A stretch of 64,000 nt of DNA from Actinoallomurus iriomotensis (GCF_030269445.1 NZ_BSTJ01000015.1:62001-126000); one strand, 5' to 3'. Positions 9,131 to 19,082 are shown, numbered from the stretch's first letter. Numbers and translations: made by a program. Notes: a model not told the origin generated them from the sequence alone.

Positions 9131-10753
9131 TCAGTCGGTGAGCCGATGGAGCCTGGCTAGGAAGCCATCGATTTCCGCGAGCCCCGAAGCTTGAGGGCCT
9201 CGGAAGCGACTCATCGCATCGCGGAGGACGACCGCGGCGGCATGCGCCTGAGTGAACCGTTCAGCCCCGGCTTCCAAGCGCATGATCTGCGCGAGTGCGT
9301 CGAGATGCCGATCGACAGCTCCCTCGTCATGTTCATCCGGCTCGTGCCGTACATAGGCGCTGAAAGCGGCAAGGGCAGCCGTGGACTCGCCTACCTCCAT
9401 GCGGCACTGCGCCGCGTAGTACCGGCACTCCTGAACCAACGCGTCGCCGGCGTCGTATCGATCGCTCAGCGTCGCACCGACCTGTTCGAAGAGCGCAGCG
9501 GCATCACGAAAGGATCCGCCCAGGTAGTACACATGGGCAAGCGATAGGCTCAAATCCTCCGCCATGGTGTCGTGTACGGCCCGCGTCAGTGCGTCGCTGA
9601 GCAGGTCTGCAGCCTGGGTGAACTGACCCCCTTCAGCCAACTTCGCCGCACGGTCGACCATCTCGTCGAATTCGTCAGCGGCGAGTGGGCTGCTCGTGGC
9701 ATGAGGCTGTGCAGAGGCGAAGGAGTCTGCTTGGGCGAGGTGGGTCCTCCAACCACCGAAGGGCCGGGTGAACGGTCGGCAAGGGTCCAGGTCACGGCCA
9801 TCCGATGCCAGCAGTGGCAGGGTGCCGGCAGGGGTGCCTTTGAGTGCATGAGGGAGGAGTGCCTCGTAAACGGCCGGCGCGGCGGGCCGCTGCTCGGACT
9901 CCTTCGCCAACATGCCGAGCAGTAGTTGCTCGATCTCTTTTGGGACATCGGGACGCAGTGCCCTGACAGACGGGGGTTCGGTGTGCACATGGTGCCAGAG
10001 ATAGGACCGGTCATCCGAGGCAGTGAAGGGCGTGCGTCCAGTGAGCATTTCGTAAAGCACACAGGCGAGAGCGTAGATGTCCGCGGTTGGGCTGACTGTG
10101 TTGGCAAGACACTGCTCGGGTGAGATATATGCGGGGGTTCCGACCGTCATGCCCTCTTGCGTGAGATGAGGGTGCGTCCCAGCGCCGAGGAGGGCGGCGA
10201 CACCGAAATCGAGTACCTTGACCACTCCGCCGGGGGTGAGCATCAGGTTCGCTGGCTTGATGTCTCGGTGCACGATGCCCCGCCGGTGGACCTCGTCCAG
10301 GACGGAGGCGATCTGTGCACCGATGGCTGCTGCCCACGTGAGCGGTAGTGGCTCGTAGTCGTAGTCCGTGTCCCAAATTAAGGTCGAGATCTCACGTCCC
10401 TTCAGCAGTTGCATGACGATGTACAGCTGACCGGTCTGATCATCGACGCCCGTGTCGTAGACCGCTGGGATTCCGGGATGGTCGTGGAGATCGGCGGTGG
10501 TGCGGACCTCCCGCAGAAAGCGCTGACGCCTGGTCTCCAGCGCCTCATCTTGTCCCGCCCGCCCGGCCGCGAACTGAGAGGAGGATTCTGCGCCGCGCAT
10601 CAGCTTGACCGCTACGCGCCGATCCAACCGCTCGTCGTACGCCTGCCAGACGTCGCTCATACCGCCAGAGCCGATCGGCTCCTTGAACCGGTAGCGGCCA
10701 GCGAGCACTCTCGCTGGCTCCACGCCGTCCTGCGTCGGCCCCACGTCGCCCAT
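9131..10753 (-). CDS. soluble Ser/Thr protein kinase with TPR-like C-terminal region
   Basis: 540 residues. A Hanks-type kinase domain spans about residues 18-285. It has a glycine loop GSGGMSDV, VAVKL lysine, catalytic loop HRDIKPANL with Asp near residue 163, DFG in LDFGVAAL, and the AYISPEQ activation-segment end. There is no membrane segment. The C-terminal 200 residues are helical repeats (AAKLAEGGQFTQAADLLSDAL, LAHVYYLGGSFRDAAALFEQV) like TPRs. It starts 34 nt after hsdR on the same strand, so it is likely the last gene of the restriction operon. Kinases beside immunity genes (PglW, Stk2) can trigger abortive responses. That role here is inferred from position. Confidence 0.9.
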   Translation of the reverse strand: MGDVGPTQDGVEPARVLAGRYRFKEPIGSGGMSDVWQAYDERLDRRVAVKLMRGAESSSQFAAGRAGQDEALETRRQRFLREVRTTADLHDHPGIPAVYDTGVDDQTGQLYIVMQLLKGREISTLIWDTDYDYEPLPLTWAAAIGAQIASVLDEVHRRGIVHRDIKPANLMLTPGGVVKVLDFGVAALLGAGTHPHLTQEGMTVGTPAYISPEQCLANTVSPTADIYALACVLYEMLTGRTPFTASDDRSYLWHHVHTEPPSVRALRPDVPKEIEQLLLGMLAKESEQRPAAPAVYEALLPHALKGTPAGTLPLLASDGRDLDPCRPFTRPFGGWRTHLAQADSFASAQPHATSSPLAADEFDEMVDRAAKLAEGGQFTQAADLLSDALTRAVHDTMAEDLSLSLAHVYYLGGSFRDAAALFEQVGATLSDRYDAGDALVQECRYYAAQCRMEVGESTAALAAFSAYVRHEPDEHDEGAVDRHLDALAQIMRLEAGAERFTQAHAAAVVLRDAMSRFRGPQASGLAEIDGFLARLHRLTD

Positions 10754-10787
10754 CCGCTTCTCTGTGCTGCACTGATGCGTGACAAGG

Positions 10788-13700
10788 CTATGGTGCCTGA
10801 TGTTCCGTACGCGTGTGTGTGCCGCTTTTGAGCTGGGCAGCGCGCTCGGCAGTAGCCCGCCGGTCGGCCTCCCGCCGCGCCGGGCGACGGATGAGGTTGT
10901 AGGACTGGGCCGTCGCCACCTTCTTGAACAGGCGATTGACGTTGTCGTCGTCGAAGTAGCGGACCATCAGAGCGTCGTTGGACTGCGCCTGCCGAATGAC
11001 GAAGCCGTCCATGTCCTTGGCGAGTTCGCGGCCGTAGGTCTCTGAGTCTTGGGCCAGGGCAAGCTTCTGCATGTCCGGGTCCTCGGCAATGGTCATGACG
11101 AGCTGGCCGAGCAGGATCTGGTCCGCCGTGGTGAGTCCCGCGCCGTGCTCCTCATTCAGCTCATCGATGATCTCCATGAGAGACCGTTCCTCGACCTCGG
11201 GTCCGGAGCCCGCCGCCTCCGGCACCAGCCCGGGCAGTATCTGGGCACCGGCAGCTTCCAGCTTCAGTTCCGGGGCGCCCGTCTGCTGCACCCGCATGTG
11301 GCTGGGCACCGTCTCGCCTATGTCGGCGGCGGCCGTTCCGATCCGGCGGGGCAGCCGCCTCAGCAGGAACCGCCCGTACTGGAAGAGCCGTTCGAGCTCT
11401 GGACTCTCGAAGCCGATTACATGCGACAGCCAGCCGTATGCCTTGACATACGACTCCAGAGCTCGCCGGAACTCCTCGGCCTTGTCCGGCTCCTGGGCAG
11501 CCAGCGCGTTAAAGCGGTCCACGGCCGGAGCGGTGTAGTGGTACAGCTTGGCGTGCGCCTTCTTGACCTGCTCCTCACTCGCCCGGCCGCCGTCGAGGGC
11601 CTCGAAGTACGCCTTGACGAGGGCGTCCATCTCGGACTCGACGAGCAGCTGGTAGGCCATGACCTCGTCCTGCCGGTCGAAGAGCAGGTTGGGATCGGTA
11701 ATCTCGGTCAGCGACGCCTCGTAGTACTTCTGGAAAGCTTCCAAGATCACTTCGGGCTTGTTTGCGAAGTCTAGAACGAATAGATCCTCCTGAGACTTGA
11801 GCGGATGGGTGCGGTTCAGCCGGGACAGGGTCTGCACGGCGGCGACGCCGGCCAAGGGCTTGTCGACATACATCGTCGTCAGCAGCGGTTGGTCGAAGCC
11901 GGTCTGGTATTTCTCGGCAACGACCAGGATGCGGTACTCCGGTTTGGGCACGGTCGGGGTGCTCGGGTCATCTGCGCGTACGTAGTCGAAGCGGCTGGGC
12001 AGCTCCTTCTCTGGGAAGCCATTGAGCTTGGACTCGGTGTACTCGATGTCGTCGACTTTGACCGCACCGGAAAAGGCCACGAGCGTGCCGCAGTCTGTCA
12101 GGCTGCGCTCCTCGATGTGACTGCGTATGGCCTGGTAGAGACGTACGGCGTGTTCGCGGCTGGGGGTGACCACCATGGCTTTGGCTCGCCCGCCGAGCTT
12201 GGCTGCGGTGTGAGAGCGGAAGTGGTCCATGATGATCTTTGCCCGGGAGGCCATGGAGGCGTCTGAAAGCAGGGCCGCGCGCACCAGTTTGGCGCGGGCT
12301 TTGCGCGGGTCGACCTGCCGCTCGGCCTCCTCGGCCGCTGCCTGCTGCAGTTTGAAGTACGTGGCGTAGGTGGCGTACGTGCCCAAGACGTCGAGGATGA
12401 AGCCTTCCTCGATGGCCTGGCGCATTGAGTACACATGGAATGGTGCGTACTCGTCGCTGTCGGGAACCGGGACGCCGAAGAGGTGGAGTGTCTTGGTTTT
12501 GGGCGTGGCGGTGAATGCGAAGAACGACATGTTCGGCTGCTGGCCGCGCGCCAAGGCCTCAGCGGTCAGCGGGTCTCCGTCCTCGTCGACGGTATGTGCG
12601 CCAAGGGCCTTTTTCAGCGCGGCCGAGCCGTCGCCGCCCTGGGAGGAGTGTGCCTCGTCGATGATCACGGCGTAGCGCAAGGTGCCGAGCCCACCGACCT
12701 TCTTCAGGACGTATGGGAACTTCTGGAGCGTGGTGATCACAATACGAGCCGTGGATCCAGTGAGTGCCTCGGCGAGCTGGGTAGAGTCCTCGTCGATCCG
12801 CTGCACCACGCCAGGGGTGTGGGTGAACTGATGGATGGTGTCTTGGAGTTGTTTGTCCAGGACACGGCGGTCGGTGATGACGATGACTTTGTCGAACACC
12901 GGCTCGTTGGTGCCCAACCCCTTGGCACGGGCAACCGCTCCCAGATGCGCCGGATCCTCAGGGGTGTGCAGGGAGGACAGCCGGTGCGCCAACCAAGCGA
13001 TGGTGTTGGACTTGCCAGAACCCGCCGAGTGCTGGACCAGGTAGTTCTCCCCGGCGCCGTGCTGAGCCGCGTGTGCGGTGAGTTGTCGCACGGCGTGCCA
13101 CTGGTGGAACCGGGGGAAGATCAGCGGCTGAGTGTGTGCGCTTCCCGGACGGTACGAGGGGGCCTTGCCGGCCTTCGCCTGTGCGTCCTCGATGTGCAAG
13201 AAGCGCTCAAGTAGTTCCAGCCAGTTGTCTCGCGCCCAGATCTGTTCCCACAGGTATGACACCGGGTAGGTGCTGTCGGTCTCGGCGCGGCTGGGGTTCC
13301 CCGCGCCACCAATCCGGCCCGGTCCGCCGGAACCCATGTTGAACGGCAGGAAACGCGTCTTCGTCCCGGCCAGTCGGGTAGTGAGGAACGCCAGCGTCGG
13401 ATCGATGGCGAAGTGTACGAGGGTGCGCTTGGCGAAAAACAGCTCCTTCCCGTCGCGGTCCGTGCGGTATTGGCGGATCGCGTCTTCGACGGTTTGCGGG
13501 TGCTCGGTGGTGTGGTTCTTCAGCTCGGCGGAGGCCAGCGGCAGGCCGTTTAGGAAGAAGGCCATGTCGACGGACTTGGCCGGTGTCTTCGCGGAGTAGT
13601 GGAACTGCCGTATGACGGTGAGCCTGTTGGCGTTGTAGTTGTCGAGGGCCCCGAGTGCGAGAGTGTGCGCAGGCCGGAAGTACGCCAGCTTGAACTTGAC

Positions 13701-14009
13701 CCGCTGGTCGACGACGCCGTGGCGGAGCACATCGAGTACGCCGCGAGAGTCGATCTGCTGGGCAATCCGCTTGGCAAACCGCTGGATCGAGACCTCTTCG
13801 CTGACGCCGTACTCCGCTTGGAGCCGCAACCAGGCGTCGTTCTGCGTTGCGTCGAGGAAAACGGCGAGCTCAGAGGTGTCGATGCCAAGCTCGTGGTTGT
13901 AGGTGTTGGCCAGCCCCCGCTCCCAGCCGTGCGCGAGAAGGCTGTGCTCGACCGCGATTTCAAAGGCAGCCTCGTTGTCAACGCGGCGCGGGGTTGGGGT
14001 CGGGGCCAC
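10788..14009 (-). CDS. hsdR: type I restriction enzyme, motor/endonuclease subunit HsdR
   Basis: About 1073 residues, the usual HsdR length. An N-terminal PD-(D/E)XK nuclease has VDMAFFLNG then SAELKN (Asp and ExK-type residues). SF2 translocase motifs follow: GSGKSNTIAW (Walker A), VIITDRRVLDKQ, DEAHSSQ (motif II), FTATP (motif III) and YQTGFDQP. A helical C-terminal HsdM-docking region completes it. GTG at 14009 is preferred because AAGGAG lies 9 nt upstream; a longer TTG start at 14045 is possible but overlaps that ribosome site. It cleaves DNA after translocation when HsdS recognises unmethylated sites. It follows hsdS by 57 nt and precedes the kinase gene. Confidence 0.95.
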   Translation of the reverse strand: MAPTPTPRRVDNEAAFEIAVEHSLLAHGWERGLANTYNHELGIDTSELAVFLDATQNDAWLRLQAEYGVSEEVSIQRFAKRIAQQIDSRGVLDVLRHGVVDQRVKFKLAYFRPAHTLALGALDNYNANRLTVIRQFHYSAKTPAKSVDMAFFLNGLPLASAELKNHTTEHPQTVEDAIRQYRTDRDGKELFFAKRTLVHFAIDPTLAFLTTRLAGTKTRFLPFNMGSGGPGRIGGAGNPSRAETDSTYPVSYLWEQIWARDNWLELLERFLHIEDAQAKAGKAPSYRPGSAHTQPLIFPRFHQWHAVRQLTAHAAQHGAGENYLVQHSAGSGKSNTIAWLAHRLSSLHTPEDPAHLGAVARAKGLGTNEPVFDKVIVITDRRVLDKQLQDTIHQFTHTPGVVQRIDEDSTQLAEALTGSTARIVITTLQKFPYVLKKVGGLGTLRYAVIIDEAHSSQGGDGSAALKKALGAHTVDEDGDPLTAEALARGQQPNMSFFAFTATPKTKTLHLFGVPVPDSDEYAPFHVYSMRQAIEEGFILDVLGTYATYATYFKLQQAAAEEAERQVDPRKARAKLVRAALLSDASMASRAKIIMDHFRSHTAAKLGGRAKAMVVTPSREHAVRLYQAIRSHIEERSLTDCGTLVAFSGAVKVDDIEYTESKLNGFPEKELPSRFDYVRADDPSTPTVPKPEYRILVVAEKYQTGFDQPLLTTMYVDKPLAGVAAVQTLSRLNRTHPLKSQEDLFVLDFANKPEVILEAFQKYYEASLTEITDPNLLFDRQDEVMAYQLLVESEMDALVKAYFEALDGGRASEEQVKKAHAKLYHYTAPAVDRFNALAAQEPDKAEEFRRALESYVKAYGWLSHVIGFESPELERLFQYGRFLLRRLPRRIGTAAADIGETVPSHMRVQQTGAPELKLEAAGAQILPGLVPEAAGSGPEVEERSLMEIIDELNEEHGAGLTTADQILLGQLVMTIAEDPDMQKLALAQDSETYGRELAKDMDGFVIRQAQSNDALMVRYFDDDNVNRLFKKVATAQSYNLIRRPARREADRRATAERAAQLKSGTHTRTEHQAP

Positions 14010-14066
14010 GACAGGTGTCTCCTTAGGGCGGCGGAGCGGGGGCAAGGGACCAGTAGGTAACAGCCT

Positions 14067-15317
14067 TCAGGTGGTGAACGAACTGCTCGCAGTAGTGACA
14101 TCGAAACGGCCTGCGACGGCAGCAGTGATTAGCGCCTGACGTCGCTCGGAGAGGAGGTTAAGCTGCCGTTCACGGAGTTCGATGAAGTGGTCAATATTTT
14201 GGGTTTCGCCCGTGAGGCGGTCCGCGATCTTTCGCTGGTCATCCAAACTCGGGAATCTAGTCGGCAGGGTCCGCACTCGCTCGGCGCTTAGGTGGTAGAT
14301 GTTCGCGCCCGTTGCAATCGAGGCGAACTCGCCAGCTGCAAAGGCGGAGCGTGCCCACCACTCGAGGAACTTGCCATCCGCGAGGCCCTTCCTCGGTCGA
14401 ATACGCAGGAGCGTATTCTGGAAGCAGACGACACCTGGGATCTCCCCTCCCCAAACCGCGGAAGCACCAACGGCGTTGATACTGCCGCTTCCTTCAGTTA
14501 CCAATATATCTCCCGGCCGCAAGGCAAAAATTTGCTGTTCATCAAGCGTGAAGTTCATCGACAACACATCCGTCAAGTCCAGCACGCCGTCCTTTACGTT
14601 GGCGGCTCTGAGATAGGGAACCATGTGTGGTCCGTCGGCGTGTTGCGGAGCACGCTGACGCCCCAGAATAACTTCGGCAACAGCCCTTAGGGCACGCGGC
14701 TTCCCACGAGAGGTCTGTCCGGAGACAGCCTCTGTGATCTGAGCCTGACGACGCATCTCGAGAAGAGAAACTTGCTCCCGAAGCACAGCGTCCAGTTTAT
14801 CGATATGTGTAATTTGAGCGTCAAGGAAATTGGCGATTCGACGCTGCTCCTCCGGGGGGTGATTCGGGATCGGGAGGCCAAGCACAATCGTCGTGTTCAG
14901 GTTACCCATTGTGCTGCCGACGGCCCACTTCTCGAAATAGCTCCGCACTTCAATGCTTTGTAGGGCGTAGCTAATGAAGTGCGGATCGAGAAGGTCTTGG
15001 TTTGGTCGCACCCGGATACAGCCGGTACCACACAGCCATCCTTCAGCCTCTTTCTTCGCGACAGCTCCTCGCCCCAGATCGCCTCGACGCGCAAACACGA
15101 TATCTCCGCGCTGGAGTCGATGTACATCGAGCCGTCGAGACGTTTCCATGCTCACGGTCGCTTTCTCGTCCGGGATTAGTCGCCCATCTTTGATATTGGA
15201 TGGGTTGATAACTGGAATCCCCTTTTCGATATATTCATGAGCATGCAATTGGGATCCGAATGGGCCCGTTTGCGCTTCGATGGTGAAGGATTTAAGTGGG
15301 ATCGTATTTGGACTCAC
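14067..15317 (-). CDS. hsdS: type I restriction-modification specificity subunit HsdS
   Basis: 416 residues with two target-recognition domains separated by helical conserved regions. TRD1 covers about residues 1-155 (GSTMGNLNTTIVLGLPIP), then the spacer helix EEQRRIANFLDAQITHIDKLDAVLREQ. TRD2 covers about 215-365, then DQRKIADRLTGETQNIDHFIELRERQ, a second helix of the same type. The helices set the distance between the two half-sites of the bipartite target. The start overlaps the hsdM stop by 4 nt (ATGA). The TRDs look intact, so the system may be functional. The sequence specificity cannot be read. Confidence 0.95.
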   Translation of the reverse strand: MSPNTIPLKSFTIEAQTGPFGSQLHAHEYIEKGIPVINPSNIKDGRLIPDEKATVSMETSRRLDVHRLQRGDIVFARRGDLGRGAVAKKEAEGWLCGTGCIRVRPNQDLLDPHFISYALQSIEVRSYFEKWAVGSTMGNLNTTIVLGLPIPNHPPEEQRRIANFLDAQITHIDKLDAVLREQVSLLEMRRQAQITEAVSGQTSRGKPRALRAVAEVILGRQRAPQHADGPHMVPYLRAANVKDGVLDLTDVLSMNFTLDEQQIFALRPGDILVTEGSGSINAVGASAVWGGEIPGVVCFQNTLLRIRPRKGLADGKFLEWWARSAFAAGEFASIATGANIYHLSAERVRTLPTRFPSLDDQRKIADRLTGETQNIDHFIELRERQLNLLSERRQALITAAVAGRFDVTTASSSFTT

Positions 15318-17380
15318 CGGGCCACCTTGCCTAGCAGCTGCTGAATCTCGACCTCAAGTGACTTCAGTTCCGCATCGATCTCCGCAAGCGGCCTCGGCGG
15401 CTCATACACATAGAAGTGTCGTGTGAACGGAATCTCGTAGCCCACCTTGTAACGTTCGGTCGTCTTCGTCTTCGGATTCTTGAGCTCAGCGATCCACGCG
15501 TCCTTGACGTGCGGCTTCACCTCCGCCTCCAAGTACTCGTCGATGTCTTGCCCCATCGGGACGTTCTCCGTGTCACGCAGCTCGGGGTCGTGCTCAGGCT
15601 GTTTGCCCTTCACGAACTGCACCTCGCCCTTGGGATCGCGTACGCCCACCGCGTCTCGCAGTGCCTTCTGAAAAGGAGCGGCGGAGGGCCATAGCAAGCC
15701 AGCCGCGTTGACTGCCTTATGTAGCGCGTCCCACGCTTCCGCTTTCGTGCGCCACACCTGGCCGGTCAGCGGCTTGAGCGCGTCCGCGAATTCCCGCTGT
15801 CGCTTAGCCTGTTCCTGCGGGTCGGTCGTCTTGTCGCCGAGGACCTTACCGAGAGCCGCGGACTCGGCCAGCTGGGTTAGTGCGTCCTCAGTGACCTCAA
15901 AGCGGAGCTTGAGCGGGCGGTCGACGATGATGCGCTTGTAGCCGTACTCCTCGTTGCGAAGAATCTTGATCTTAGTGTGGTCGGGGTGGTTCTCGTCCGC
16001 CGCGATCTGCTCGGCGTCGCGGTACATGGCGCAGATATGGCGGATCTGCTCCTCGGAGATCTCCTTGCGCTTCTCACCGAGCGATCTCCGGCGCTTGACC
16101 CACTCGCCCCGCGCGTCGAGGAGGATGACCTTGCCCTTGCGTTGCTTGGGCTTGCGGTTGGAGAGGATCCAGAAGTACGTGGAGATACCGGTGTTGTAGA
16201 AGAGCTGGTCCGGCAAGCCGACGATGGCCTCTAGGTAGTCCTGCTCCAGGATCCAGCGCCTGATCTCGGACTCTCCGGACCCCGCGCCACCCGTGAACAG
16301 CGGAGAGCCGTTGAAGACGATCGCGATGCGCGAGCCACCGGTCAACTCGCCCTTCTCGTTCTTCAACAGCGGCTTCATCTTGTGGAGCATGTGCTGGAGG
16401 AAGAGAAAAGAGCCGTCGTTGATACGGGGTAGTCCAGCGCCGAAGCGACCGGCGTAGCCCTTCTCGTCATGCTCGTCCTTCACCGCCTTCTCGGACTTCT
16501 TCCACTCGACTCCGAACGGCGGATTGGCCAGCATGTACGTGAACTGCGCGTCGTCGAACCAGTCACGGGTGAAGGAGTTGCCGAAGCGGATGTTGTCGGC
16601 CACGTGCCCCTTGAGGAGCATGTCCGAGCGGCAGATTGCGTACGACTCGGCGTTAATTTCCTGCCCGTACAGGTTGACCCTCGTGTCGGGGTTTAGCTCC
16701 TTGATGTGCTCCTCGGCCGCGGCGAGAATGCCGCCTGTGCCGCAGGCTGGGTCGAGGATGTCGATGACCTGTCCGGGGCGGACGAACGCCTCATCGTCGG
16801 GCCCCAGCAGCAACTCGACCATCAGCTTGACGACCTCGCGCGGGGTGAAGTGCTCACCGGCGGTCTCGTTCGAGGCGTCCGCGAACTTGCGGATGAGCTC
16901 CTCGAAGACATAGCCCATGTCGTGGTTGCTGACCCGCTTCGGACTGAGGTCGATCTCCGAGAACTTTTGCACTACCTGGTACAGCAGACCGGCGTCGTTC
17001 AGACGGTCGATCTGGATGTGGAAGTCGTAGCGGTCGATGATCTCAGTGGCCTCAGGGGAGAAACCCCGGATGTAGTCCTTGAGGTTGGTGTAGACGTTCT
17101 TGTCATCGCTGCCGATGGTCTTGAAGTCCTGTTTCGAGACGTTGTAGAAGGGCAGGTCGGCCACGGCCCGGAGCAGTGCGTGCGGGCGCTCTCCCGTGTA
17201 CGATTCGGCGCGGTCGCGGACCTCCTGGCGCGTGCCCTTCTCCTCCAGTACGCAGTCGAGCCGGCGCAGCACGGTGAGCGGCAGGATGACCTTGGCGTAC
17301 TCAGATCGTTTGTAGTCCCCCCGCAACAGATCGGCCACCGACCAGATGAAGTCGGCCAACTGCTGGTTGGTGTCGCTCAC
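15314..17380 (-). CDS. hsdM: type I restriction-modification DNA methyltransferase subunit HsdM
   Basis: 688 residues. The N-terminal HsdM domain has LADFIWSVADLLRGDYKRSEY and LPLTVLRRLD. The N6-adenine methyltransferase core has motif I DPACGTGGILAAAEEH, YGQEIN for SAM binding and catalytic motif IV NPPFG. The C-terminal extension is long (about 690 against roughly 500 in classical HsdM), as in many actinobacterial type I systems. It modifies host sites with HsdS and forms the restriction complex with HsdR. It overlaps the preceding methylase-like gene by 4 nt (ATGA) and hsdS by 4 nt. Confidence 0.96.
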   Translation of the reverse strand: MSDTNQQLADFIWSVADLLRGDYKRSEYAKVILPLTVLRRLDCVLEEKGTRQEVRDRAESYTGERPHALLRAVADLPFYNVSKQDFKTIGSDDKNVYTNLKDYIRGFSPEATEIIDRYDFHIQIDRLNDAGLLYQVVQKFSEIDLSPKRVSNHDMGYVFEELIRKFADASNETAGEHFTPREVVKLMVELLLGPDDEAFVRPGQVIDILDPACGTGGILAAAEEHIKELNPDTRVNLYGQEINAESYAICRSDMLLKGHVADNIRFGNSFTRDWFDDAQFTYMLANPPFGVEWKKSEKAVKDEHDEKGYAGRFGAGLPRINDGSFLFLQHMLHKMKPLLKNEKGELTGGSRIAIVFNGSPLFTGGAGSGESEIRRWILEQDYLEAIVGLPDQLFYNTGISTYFWILSNRKPKQRKGKVILLDARGEWVKRRRSLGEKRKEISEEQIRHICAMYRDAEQIAADENHPDHTKIKILRNEEYGYKRIIVDRPLKLRFEVTEDALTQLAESAALGKVLGDKTTDPQEQAKRQREFADALKPLTGQVWRTKAEAWDALHKAVNAAGLLWPSAAPFQKALRDAVGVRDPKGEVQFVKGKQPEHDPELRDTENVPMGQDIDEYLEAEVKPHVKDAWIAELKNPKTKTTERYKVGYEIPFTRHFYVYEPPRPLAEIDAELKSLEVEIQQLLGKVAR

Positions 17381-19044
17381 TTGTCACCTTCTCGTTTCAC
17401 GTCCGGCGCGAGGGCACCGTTGGTCAGTCCGTCGTAGGCCAGCCGGGCGGCCTGATCGCCCATCTTGGCAACTTCCTTGATCCTCCGCTCGAACTCACCC
17501 AACTCGCGGAAGGCATCCCCGTATCGGCGCTGCTGCTCAATATCCATCTGCGGTAGTTGAGCGCCTCGCAGGTCGGCACGGTAGGTGCCGGTGCCGGAGG
17601 TATTGCGGCGTCTGTTGCTGGCGCTGCGGAGGAATCCGCGCAGATAGTCGGTGTCCAGCTGATCGCTCGTGGAGGCGGCCTCGAGGCCCTCCGTGTCCAC
17701 CAGTCCTGCCTGCACGAGGTCGCTGACGTCGATGACGTTCTGCTCCTCCATCGTCCCCACGCCAGGGCCAGCGGGCAGGGCCGGGAGCAGTGTGGCAAGC
17801 TCACGCAACTGTTGTTCGAGAGCCTGGCACAGGGTTGCGTACTCAGCGGGATAGTCGGGCTGGGCGGCGGTGACGTAGGCAGTAGGGCTGAGGTCGACAT
17901 CCTCGCGGAGCAGGTTGATAAGGGGCACGTCCGTAATTTGGCCCGGAGCCGGATCGAGAGCGCCATCGGGATCATTTGCGGTTAGGTCGACCATGCGTAC
18001 CGAGCGGACCTCGTCGCCTGGCATGGCCGGGCGGCGGAGTTCCCAAAGCAGCAGTGGCATGTTGTGGCTGCTCGCAAAGCCGGCGGGAAGTGCGGTGACC
18101 GAGACGAGGAGGCCTCGGCGTACGAGTTCGCTGCGGATGCGACGGCCGCTCTTGCGATAGGCGGCGGACGGCGGCAGCGCGATGAGCGCGCGGCCACTGG
18201 GTGCGGTGTGGAAGTAGCAGTGCTGGAGCCAAGCGAGGTCGCTCTCTGCCCGCGGCGGGACGCCGAGTTCCCAGCGCGGGTCGAGCAACAGGTCCTCGCG
18301 CCCCCAGTCGGGCTGGCCCAACGGTGGATCACAGACGACCAGTTGAGCCCTCAAATCTGGGACGCGGTCGTCGCGGAGTGAGTCCCCGGCCTCCAGCCGG
18401 GCCGGAGGGCCATCAGCAAAGCCGGTGCGCAGCCGAGTTAGGCGTAGCAGGTCAGGGTTGGTGTCCTGGCCGACGAGCGCGGTCGTACGCGGGCCCGTCA
18501 CAGCGAGCAGGAGGGAGCCGATGCCGCAGGTAGGGTCGTACGCGGATCCGTCTGCCGTGCCCGCGAACTGAGCGAAAGCACGGACGAGCCGGGGCGAGGA
18601 GACAGCCTGAGCGCCGCTTCGGCCAACGGAGGCGACGTACCGGCTGATCAGGTCCTCGAAGAGTTGAGGCGCGGATCGCTGGCCCACGAGCCGGTCGACC
18701 ACGTTGGACAGTTCGTCCGGCAACGCCCCGGACTTGGGCTCGCCCTCGCTGAGCGTATAGCCAATGCGGGCAAGCGCGGCGGTCATGTCGTCGCCGTGAG
18801 CGGAACGCAGAGACTGCCAGAGAGCGACTTCCGGCGAGACACTCCGCCCCTTGCGCTGGCCCGCGAGCCACTTCTCCACCTCAGAGAGTGAGAACAGCGG
18901 GCCTGCCGCCGTCCCGCCCACGGGCGCGGGGAAGTCATCATGGCGCCGCCGCCAATTGGCGACCGCAGCCCTGGTCACACCCGCGAGTCGGGCGATCTGC
19001 GCGGCGGTGACCACGGGCACTGAAGCGGTTCCCTCCTCAGACAT
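17377..19044 (-). CDS. HTH-fused N6-DNA-methylase-like protein with altered catalytic motif
   Basis: 555 residues. The N-terminus has a helix-turn-helix (TAAQIARLAGVTRAAVANW) with a following wing-like segment PLFSLSEVEKWL, as in MerR/excisionase-type proteins. A HsdM-like SAM domain follows: motif I DPTCGIGSLLLA near residues 168-180 and GQDTNPDLLRLTRLR. The catalytic tetrapeptide reads DPPL, not NPPF/Y, near residue 238. Asp at this place occurs in other amino-methyltransferases, but Leu in place of the aromatic is unusual for an N6-adenine enzyme. First gene of the operon. An inverted repeat sits 39 nt upstream, so it may be an autoregulator or accessory specificity factor. A decayed paralogue lies upstream at 19190-19764. 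Confidence 0.8.
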   Translation of the reverse strand: MSEEGTASVPVVTAAQIARLAGVTRAAVANWRRRHDDFPAPVGGTAAGPLFSLSEVEKWLAGQRKGRSVSPEVALWQSLRSAHGDDMTAALARIGYTLSEGEPKSGALPDELSNVVDRLVGQRSAPQLFEDLISRYVASVGRSGAQAVSSPRLVRAFAQFAGTADGSAYDPTCGIGSLLLAVTGPRTTALVGQDTNPDLLRLTRLRTGFADGPPARLEAGDSLRDDRVPDLRAQLVVCDPPLGQPDWGREDLLLDPRWELGVPPRAESDLAWLQHCYFHTAPSGRALIALPPSAAYRKSGRRIRSELVRRGLLVSVTALPAGFASSHNMPLLLWELRRPAMPGDEVRSVRMVDLTANDPDGALDPAPGQITDVPLINLLREDVDLSPTAYVTAAQPDYPAEYATLCQALEQQLRELATLLPALPAGPGVGTMEEQNVIDVSDLVQAGLVDTEGLEAASTSDQLDTDYLRGFLRSASNRRRNTSGTGTYRADLRGAQLPQMDIEQQRRYGDAFRELGEFERRIKEVAKMGDQAARLAYDGLTNGALAPDVKREGDK

Positions 19045-19082
19045 GGGAGCGAGCGTACACGACTGCGTCAGTTCAAGAAATG

